Below, in pieces: positions 57,596 through 64,000 of a stretch of 64,000 nucleotides of DNA. Both the position numbers and the translations under genes were made by a program. The notes under the pieces were generated by a model that saw nothing but the letters and a program-made list of their open reading frames with translations, had not been told where the DNA came from and did no database searches. Source of the stretch: Marsupella aquatica (Eukaryota; Marchantiophyta); assembly GCA_973895155.1 (NCBI GenBank), contig OZ316892.1:1054001-1118000 (forward strand), in the 5' to 3' direction. The stretch's first letter is position 1. Each line of letters starts with the position of its first letter.

Positions 57596-57888
57596 TGTTA
57601 GGAATTGACTCTAGTTCCCGACATAGTTAGCTTGGCCTTACTAGGGTTAGTTTTAACCCTAGATTATATTTGGATAAGATCCGCTTATTTAGGCCCACTC
57701 ATCTTGGCCCCCTTGGGGTTATAGGCTGGAGGGAGAGCACTCTCTCCCTCATTCTTCACATGTACTCTCATTTGCTATGGAGCCTTCAGGAGTTTCTCCA
57801 CTCGGGGTGTCTCGTCGGTGTAGCGTCTGATTGAGTGTCTCTCATATTTCCGCATTGCTGTCTAGTCCGGAGCCGATGGTTTCTTACA
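57596..57888 (+). repeat. 3' LTR of copia element C
   Basis: 293 bp, preceded by the purine tract AAGGTGGAGAT. It is shorter than the 5' LTR through several small indels. Confidence 0.96.
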
Positions 57889-57893
57889 GTTGT

Positions 57894-58213
57894 GACGCCT
57901 CGCGCACCACAAAGCTCACACCGTCGGGAAAACGATCTCAGTTCCCCCCCAAAAGAACCATCGAAGAAAACCGTCGAACACGAATCACAAAAAATCCAGA
58001 ACGACGGAAACGTGAATTCCTCCGCACCACGAACTCCGTTCAGAGATTTCTTTGCACCATCGGAAAGCCCTTCCCCCGATCTATCCGTTGAGCCCAACAC
58101 CTCCAAGTTCCATGCAATAGATCTTCGTGAAATCCACCAACTCTAACCGCTGGAAAAACCGTCACCAACACGTCACGAAAATTTTGATCACCTCAACGTC
58201 ACCTCCCAGGCTT
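57894..58213 (-). other. Leader of copia element B, primer-site-proximal part
   Basis: The remainder of B's leader, separated from the gag-proximal part by element C. Open frames on both strands of up to 100 codons carry no known motif. Confidence 0.6.
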
Positions 58214-58227
58214 GCTCTGATACCAAT

Positions 58228-58558
58228 TGTTGAACTAAGACGTCATTCGCAATCACCATACAACCATGATTCATTCATGCACACGTAGTCGACACAATCT
58301 CTACGTGGTTCACCTCTTCACCAAGGCTACGTCCACACGAACACTCAAGCTTTACTTCAAGAGTAGACGAACACACATGCTCTCCCTCTTCTTCAAGTTG
58401 CTCCGTTACTATCAGTAAGCACCACACTCCAGCGGCTTACACTAGCCCTGGTATATACAAGGTCACACACGACTAACCTAACCTCAGCTAAGACCCTAAC
58501 TGTGGTTAGCCTAAGTGCCGTAACCTTTGAGTCACAAGACTAAGAGCAATCCTTAACA
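58228..58558 (-). repeat. 5' LTR of copia element B
   Basis: 331 bp, with the primer binding site immediately inside at 58214-58225 on minus and the CTTGG target copy at 58559-58563. Confidence 0.97.
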
Positions 58559-58634
58559 CTTGGTTCATGCAAGTCTTGCCAAACACTTTTCCCCTGTGGA
58601 GTCCTGCTTGCCATTCTTGCAGCACAAATTTGTT

Positions 58635-58773
58635 CCAAGATTTGTGGTGGCTTTTAAAGAGTGTTTGGATTTGGGAAATCTTGGGTTGAAGCAAACAGGG
58701 TCCAAAACAAGCACTGTAAGTGAGGGATTCATCCCAAATGCAAACACTCTTTAAAAGCCACCACAAATCTTGG
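58635..58773. repeat. Hairpin-forming inverted repeat (42-bp arms)
   Basis: The arm 58635-58676 (beginning CCAAGATTTGTGGTGG) is the reverse complement of 58732-58773 with one mismatch and a 55-bp loop. The right arm is shared with the larger inverted repeat 58688-59350, so three copies of the TTTGTGGTGGCTTTTAAAGA segment occur within 720 bp. Confidence 0.85.
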
Positions 58774-59350
58774 GGTGAAAATTTGCTACATGGTTGCTTG
58801 GCTAACAGAGTCTGACCATTCGGGCAAAAGCCAGGGAAATCTATGAAACACACATAAAGGGAACAGTCATTCACAACATTTGAACTCCAAACTCAAGTGA
58901 ACTATCACACAGCCATGCCTCTTTGGGTTTGCATTTAGGGTTTATCTTTCTAGACACTCTGTCTAAAGATATTGCAGGTGGTACCTTGCCTTAAAGCGCC
59001 ACTGTCCCCAAAGCAAAACCTGGTGGATCCAGGTTACTAAATTGAGTGAATACACAAACCAAATTCAATCGGGCTGAAGCGAGAAGCACATATTGAGGAC
59101 TGGGACAAGCAGTGTATGGGCACCCAAGAAAGTGGGGAGCATTAAAGTGACATAGATTTAATGCCTTGTTTCTCATGGTGATGGCTTTTGGCACAATGAT
59201 TTGGTCCTAGTTGGATCCTCCAAACAGTTGCAAACAGTATTTTATTATGTGGCAAATTTTCACCCCAAGATTTGTGGTGGCTTTTAAAGAGTGTTTGGAT
59301 TTGGGATGAATCCCTCCCTTACAGTGCTTGTTTTGGACCCTGGTTGCTTC
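58688..59350. mobile_element. 663-bp fold-back element with 99-bp inverted repeats
   Basis: 58688-58786 is the reverse complement of 59252-59350 with few mismatches. The termini read GAAGCAAACAGGGTCC and GGACCCTGGTTGCTTC. The internal 465 bp has no coding capacity. Such long inverted repeats are typical of fold-back or MITE-like elements. CAGGGTCC near the ends recalls hAT-type termini, but I see no 8-bp target duplication, so the class is open. Confidence 0.7.
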
Positions 59351-59848
59351 CCTACATGACCAACCAACGGAAAAGCACTGGATGCAAATAACTGGATCAT
59401 GGTTCCTCAGAGTAAGTTGGAGGGTGTGAAGCCCCTGCTTGGGAGTTGATGGAACCTTTCTCTCTCACTCCTTTTCAGCCTCACCACAAACTCTCATCCT
59501 ATATACTTACACGTTAAGAAAATCTGGTAGTTACATAGGTAGACTATTAACTGTACCTATCTCAAGTTTGAAATTTTTCCCAGTTTGCGTATGGTTTGGG
59601 GTTTTGGGCTAGTTTCCCTCCTCTGTCAACCTTGATAAATAAATAAAAGGTAAATTTTACTGGGTATCTCTCTAAAGTAAGCTGCGACAACTTTGTTTTG
59701 AAAAGGTGTTGATTGAAAATTTGGAACCTGTACTCACCCGCTTCATAAGGACTACCCATACCAGAGAACACATGCTATTCGCCCCCAGTTCCCCAGGCAA
59801 CTCTAATTACAGTAGCGAATACTGTGCTGCCACGAAGAAGGGAAGTGG
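59351..59848. other. Spacer with no recognisable feature
   Basis: Short open frames only. No repeat or gene identified. It lies downstream of the tRNA gene in its transcription direction. Confidence 0.45.
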
Positions 59849-59853
59849 AAAAA
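59849..59853 (-). terminator. Pol III terminator of the tRNA-Arg gene
   Basis: Five T residues on the minus strand directly follow the last base of the tRNA, the standard RNA polymerase III stop. Confidence 0.8.
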
Positions 59854-59927
59854 CGACCACGATGGGATTCGAACCCACGACCTTCAGATCCGAAGTCTGA
59901 CGCGCTAATCCACTGCGCTACGCGGCC
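59854..59927 (-). tRNA. tRNA-Arg (anticodon UCG)
   Basis: On the minus strand a 74-nt cloverleaf can be drawn. The acceptor stem pairs GGCCGCG with CGTGGTC (two G-U pairs). The D arm is GCGC/GCGC. The anticodon arm is TCAGA-CTTCGGA-TCTGA with anticodon TCG at loop positions 34-36. The variable loop is AGGTC, the T arm is GTGGG-TTCGAAT-CCCAT, and the discriminator is G. It has no intron. The internal B box GGTTCGAATCC is intact and a T-run terminator follows, so the gene is probably functional. It decodes the Arg codon CGA. Confidence 0.95.
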
Positions 59928-62218
59928 CCTTATGATCACCTAACGGATTTAACTAGATATATTTATAATATACTAGCATTCCTCCCTGTGTTTCACAGTG
60001 CATCAAGCGCACTTGGTTTTTACGTTTTGGTTAACTATCTTCCGTGCCACAATCGCACATGCTGCTGGCAGAAAGTAGCGCTGGTTGCTCCCTCTAATGC
60101 GTGCTTGAACCTCATCGATTGACGGTCGATTGGAAATACTTGACTGCCCCGGAGTCGAAAGATTGAGAATATACAAGTGTCATTATTACTGTGCATTTAA
60201 AGCGCATATGATCGACCGTCCTGGGCACGCCGATAGCTTGACATTCGAGCTGGCTCCATCTGATTTTGGGACTGGTATATATTGGTCCCAAAAAGAGAAC
60301 GTGAGATTAGAACGCTGAATGAAAGTTTGCAACACGGTTTGTCTGATCTTTAGTCCCCTTTTTGCAAACTTTCTTAAGCGTTCATGCAGTCCTTCCGATT
60401 TCTAAATTTTGCCCAGCAATTCCACAATTCCCAGACCTTGTCGAATGGTGGCCTTTAATTCTTAATCAAACTTGACTACACTATTTCTGTATAGCAATTG
60501 TACCGATAAATCACGACGATTGAAGGCTGACTGTCGTCGACCATTGGCAAGTGGGAGTCCCAGAAGGATAACCATTTAGATATTTGATGGAGTCTTAGAC
60601 GCACAGCGGGACTGGACATCCATACCGTAAGCTGTACGAAGTCAATTAAAAAAGCATCCGGCCAGAGTCTTGAGCATGTTTAGAGTTTTCCCTAGGAAAT
60701 GACACAGCCCGACCAATCGACTGAAACGGACTGCATATGGAATTGGGATATCGTTGAAGGCACTTGAAATAGGCGAGTAAATGACGAGCTGAACCCGAGG
60801 CAAACGAACGTTTTCTTCTACACTAAACTAGATAGTCGAAACAAACTCAATCTGGACTTAGGATGTGGTTGATGAAAGTCACGTGCAAACCAGGTGACTG
60901 GATGACGAGCTCAACACGAGGGAAACGAATGTTTTCTTGTTCAATGCTCGAGTCAAAACAAACTCACACCTGTGCACATGTGAAGGGGCACGTCCGTTGG
61001 AGCACACATGTGGGACTTATTTCCGGGTCGGGTTCCAAGAAATCTGCCATGAAAATAACAATGAAGACCTTCCGACCCAATAACGAACTGCAACCTTTGC
61101 CAGGTTCTTTCGTCGTGCAACGAAATTTTCAACAAGGGTCTCCTAGCTCTCTGAAAAATCTCGCGCGCATGACAGGCAGGTACTTGAGATGCGAAGGACG
61201 GAGCAATTTGGGGGTTAATTATCCTATGGCCAACATTACAAGGTAATTCCTTAGCAAAACAAGTAGTGCACCGTATTGAATTTTATCAGTTGGCATACTC
61301 TAGCTGTGTAAACACTCCGATCGAGAGGATAAGCATGTATGGAATACGCTTTCCCAGCTCTTATGGTGCATGCCGCGTGCTCAATCATGAACCACTCTGC
61401 ATTCAGGGGCTGGAAGGTGCAGCCCATGGGTTTGATTAAGTTGGACGCACGTACAAGATTTAAGGATTCATCTGAATTTCACTTGATGCTAAAAGCTCGG
61501 TTGTGGTCAGGAGAATTGGCGCTAGACAACTTTTCCTGTTGACAATGCCTTACGTGGGACTTGATTGAGCCCAGAGGCTTCGCAGTAAACTATCTTGTCG
61601 GTTAATTGGTACGCTGTCGTGTTTGCCTGCCTGATTGTCAGACTATCGAAACAATTCACCTCGTGACAGCCAGAATTGCAATTTCGTCGCAACCAACCAT
61701 TAATTTTAGACGACAGGTTGCAAAACCAAGGTGCTGACTCAAGGTGGGACATCTGATCCCTTGCGACCTGGCATCAATGCGTTCTCTAGCACCTGCAGAA
61801 GTCGGAATCTATTCTGCACGTTTCCAGGAGGCCACAACAATTTCACGGCCTAAATCCAGTCTTCGATCGGGGCCGATTACTAAGCAGACGCCATAGCAAA
61901 CTGCTGGGGCTAATTTACCGTTGGGTAAGGGAACATGGGCATTTACTGAGCTGCGGTAGGACGCAGCAAGCCCAAAATGTCAACCTCAAATCTTCGGGTG
62001 AAAATTATTGGCGCATGGGCAACCGATGAGGGACAAACTGTAGAGGATTCAAAGGAAGGGAACCTGAGCATTCAAAATTCATTTATGGTAGACACCCACT
62101 GTATATCCATATTTAGACTGGGACAATCGCATGATTTGGTTCCGAAGGCTTTTTAGAGTGGTATTCAAAAGCATCTCACGAATCCATCGTCACACATCAA
62201 ACCCTGGGTGAAAATCCA
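59928..62218. other. Intergenic DNA between tRNA-Arg and the 62.2 kb gene
   Basis: No transposon ends or coding homology. The longest frame (60863-61246, + strand, 127 codons) has no recognisable motif. GATGACGAGCT with AACACGAGG/AACCCGAGG, followed by AACGAATGTTTTCTT-like sequence, occurs twice, near 60780 and 60901, suggesting an old local duplication of about 120 bp. Confidence 0.45.
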
Positions 62219-63739
62219 ATGTCGGATACTAAGAAAGAACTAAGCAATCCCGGTACTAACGAGCGCACGCAGGACCTAATAACTATAGAGCGCCAACAAT
62301 GGTCAGCTCTTGCTCATCTAACTCATCAAACCGGTGACACGCAAGACCCGCATGAAGATTCAAGCTTGGCGGAAGACACCACCCAGCCGAAACTCGTAAA
62401 AGAGATACACTCTCGAACTGACGTCATAGAGAAGCCACCACGGACCACAGGTATTGGACTAATCGAACCACTCGAGGGTACCAACCACAATTCTGAATCG
62501 CCTCCTCTCCCCGACCAATCCAATCATTTTGACGAGGATGACTTGAACGCCATCTTAGAGAGATCGGAAGATGGGCACGACGTAGAACAGCTCCTACAAC
62601 AGTTTGAGAAACCTAAAATTATTCCCCAAAAGTTCTGTCCGAGTGTAGGAGATGTGATCATAGCTGCTAAGCCTAAGAGATCCAGTCTGACACTTGACAT
62701 TGCCGAAGCCACTAACGCACCATCTACGGAGGCAAAGCCACTGGAATTTTACCCTTCTAATGATCCAAGTGAACTCAACGGGCTCGTTGCATTGTATCAG
62801 GACTCGTTCTATTTCATAGATGATGGGGAGTATAGGAAGAGCGTCTCTGAGGTTTATGAATTCCAGCAAGGAGATATTGTTGTCCGTCTAGGCAATTTCA
62901 ACCAGCATTGGCATTGGTGTAATGCCTCCAGATTTCATGTCTACTTGTACTACCCTAAACGGCTGGAAGGTGAATGCTGTCTAGGCCCTGGCGAAGTAGG
63001 TCGTTGGTTCCTCCTCACTAATAAGCAGGAAACCAGTCAACATGGAGGTCTTGAACCCGATCCACCACCCGTACCTTATCCCTCGATTACACCTAGCGAT
63101 CTTCTGCCTTTCTCCACGCTATCATATCCCTTTGAATTTAGGGACGGAGACATCTTGCTGCAACAAACGAATGACAACACTTTGTTTAAGCCTTGGAATG
63201 TGTGTTTGGATGTCACTGTGGAAAACTCGAAGAAGAGAGGGGAACTCGAGAAAATTCTACAGCCCATGGATAAGATACTCAGATATGGCGTCCACGTGGA
63301 ACACGACGTAAACAACGGTAGAGAATCCACCACTATTTACGTCGAGCTGTTTCAGTACCACGGCGGTTCTGAGTGGAAATTCTTGGGCAAGAATGAAAGC
63401 CTATACAATTATGTAGCAACTCTCCCCGCAATGATTCGATTCAATGTGAACACTCCACACCCGGGGGACATTTTCATCAACAGACATTCCTACAGAGAAT
63501 GGGATACTACAGAGCAAACGGGCGGTCTAGTGGAGATCCTTACAGACGAGAGCTTCTTCTCTTTACTGCAGGAACCTCGCGAGAAGTCAAGAAATCATGT
63601 CTGGGGAATTGGAAGTGAGACTACGGTTGTCCGTTTTGGCACGTTTGCCACGAAGGAATGGAACTGGATGCCAAAACCAAGCGTGGATATTTTCATTCTG
63701 AATGCCAGGTATGGTCCTTGGACAAGTTCTGCAATCTAA
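62219..63739 (+). CDS. Orphan protein of 506 residues with three related GDI segments
   Basis: An intact frame from the ATG at 62219 without internal stops. The first 150 residues are hydrophilic and probably disordered (ERTQDLITIERQQWSALAHL and an acidic DEDDLNAILERSEDGHDVEQ). The rest is richer in aromatic and beta-type sequence, with three stretches of similar pattern: QGDIVVRLGNFNQHWHWCNA, DGDILLQQTNDNTLFKPWNV and PGDIFINRHSYREWDTTEQT, each a GDI strand followed by an aromatic-rich loop and another strand. They may be repeats of one small beta domain. I recognise no family. A possible splice donor CAGGTATGG near 63708 means the gene may continue with a further exon, so the C-terminus is uncertain. 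Confidence 0.6.
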   Translation: MSDTKKELSNPGTNERTQDLITIERQQWSALAHLTHQTGDTQDPHEDSSLAEDTTQPKLVKEIHSRTDVIEKPPRTTGIGLIEPLEGTNHNSESPPLPDQSNHFDEDDLNAILERSEDGHDVEQLLQQFEKPKIIPQKFCPSVGDVIIAAKPKRSSLTLDIAEATNAPSTEAKPLEFYPSNDPSELNGLVALYQDSFYFIDDGEYRKSVSEVYEFQQGDIVVRLGNFNQHWHWCNASRFHVYLYYPKRLEGECCLGPGEVGRWFLLTNKQETSQHGGLEPDPPPVPYPSITPSDLLPFSTLSYPFEFRDGDILLQQTNDNTLFKPWNVCLDVTVENSKKRGELEKILQPMDKILRYGVHVEHDVNNGRESTTIYVELFQYHGGSEWKFLGKNESLYNYVATLPAMIRFNVNTPHPGDIFINRHSYREWDTTEQTGGLVEILTDESFFSLLQEPREKSRNHVWGIGSETTVVRFGTFATKEWNWMPKPSVDIFILNARYGPWTSSAI

Positions 63740-64000
63740 TAAATGTAGATCAATGCATGATTTCCCCCACGTCGCTACCCTTCATAAACAGAGTGATGCT
63801 TTCGACGGGCATCAATTTTCGTCGTCAACTGTTGCCACTCGATTCCATTTTGTTTCCTCGCAAAGTTCGACAATTTAGTCCAGTCAACCTGTCAAGGTCG
63901 GTTGAAAAACGTCAGCTCTTTATTTTCATGCTTTGTGTTTAGGCCAACACATACAGATTAGGCTAACCCGGGATGCAGCGAGATTAGATTAAGGCTCTGG
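63740..64000. other. 3' flank of the 62.2 kb gene
   Basis: No separate gene is recognisable. The open frame to 63942 overlaps the end of the preceding gene in another phase and may hold a downstream exon or 3' UTR. Confidence 0.35.

Larger units (their letters stand above)
51490..57888 (+). mobile_element. Ty1/copia retrotransposon C, nested in element B
   Basis: The 5' LTR (51490-51791, 302 bp) and 3' LTR (57596-57888, 293 bp) start TGTTAGGAATTG and end TTTCTTACA. Target copies GTTGT lie at 51485-51489 and 57889-57893, inside the leader of B. The primer site TGGTATCAGAGC is at 51794-51805. The LTRs differ by roughly 14 substitutions and about five indels by my count, clearly older than the LTR pair of B. 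The coding frame is nearly whole, interrupted by a 14-bp tandem duplication in gag and three TAG codons. It belongs to a different copia family from A and B. Confidence 0.97.
45497..58558 (-). mobile_element. Ty1/copia retrotransposon B, interrupted by nested element C
   Basis: The LTRs 45497-45827 (3' LTR) and 58228-58558 (5' LTR) are both 331 bp, and I find one difference between them. CTTGG flanks the element at 45492-45496 and 58559-58563. The primer site TGGTATCAGAGC on minus is at 58214-58225, and the purine tract is next to 45828. Element C (51490-57888) sits in the leader between primer site and gag, so B alone is about 6.66 kb. The coding order on minus is gag (49243-50169), protease/integrase (about 49200-48310), RT-RNase H (to 46032). 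The copy is defective: stops, frameshifts and a deleted protease active site. Confidence 0.96.

Noticed and set aside
58680-59360. 8-bp target duplication around the fold-back element
   Set aside because: Flanking octamers outside the GAAGC and GCTTC ends do not match; hAT membership is therefore not claimed.
1-64000. CRISPR arrays, bacterial operons, ribosome binding sites
   Set aside because: No regularly spaced repeat-spacer pattern exists; the introns, tRNA and retrotransposons show a plant nuclear genome.

Overview
The window is nuclear DNA from a land plant. The evidence is Ty1/copia and Ty3/gypsy LTR retrotransposons primed by initiator tRNA-Met, a plant-type Helitron, En/Spm-like remnants, short GT-AG introns and a eukaryotic tRNA-Arg with internal Pol III boxes. 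I cannot name the species. A non-seed plant (bryophyte, lycophyte or fern) is a guess from the general look of the genes. Most of the 64 kb is layered mobile DNA. Only two apparently intact host-like protein genes (40.6-42.1 kb and 62.2-63.7 kb, both +) and one tRNA gene (59.85-59.93 kb, -) stand out.

Layout. 1-2.69 kb is AT-rich and empty. 2.69-4.3 kb is a C-rich low-complexity block. 5.46-11.18 kb is a decayed autonomous Helitron (N-terminal zinc region, HUH Rep nuclease, PIF1-type helicase, all +), broken by a clean 288-bp MITE with an 8-bp target duplication and by a palindromic rearrangement. 11.5-15.2 kb holds a CACTA-like end, a 12-bp minisatellite and remnants of a minus-strand En/Spm-like gene. 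16.26-25.0 kb is a minus-strand Ty3/gypsy element of Athila/Tat type with an extra ORF downstream of integrase. 25.0-26.6 kb is purine-rich repeats.

26.7-29.73 kb (+) is the most unusual locus: a spliced, decayed gene with a ParB-like domain followed by a DNA amino-methyltransferase-like domain in beta-class order (motif IV, then X, then I). It carries nine in-frame stop codons, and I needed no frameshift to read it.

30.14-36.35 kb is a complete copia element (A, +) with 345-bp LTRs and target duplication ATTCC. Beside it lies a minus-strand pseudogene of an EDM2-like PHD-finger protein (36.4-37.24 kb). After the first host gene and two tandem-repeat arrays (44.37-44.93 kb) comes copia element B (45.50-58.56 kb, minus, 331-bp LTRs, target duplication CTTGG). 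Copia element C (51.49-57.89 kb, plus, target duplication GTTGT) is nested in its leader. B has almost identical LTRs while the inner element C has clearly diverged LTRs, which reverses the expected age order. A fold-back element (58.63-59.35 kb), the tRNA-Arg gene and an orphan coding gene finish the window.

The elements do not form one pathway. They record successive insertions and decay. Several copies have lost catalytic residues: element A its integrase Glu, element B its protease Asp.
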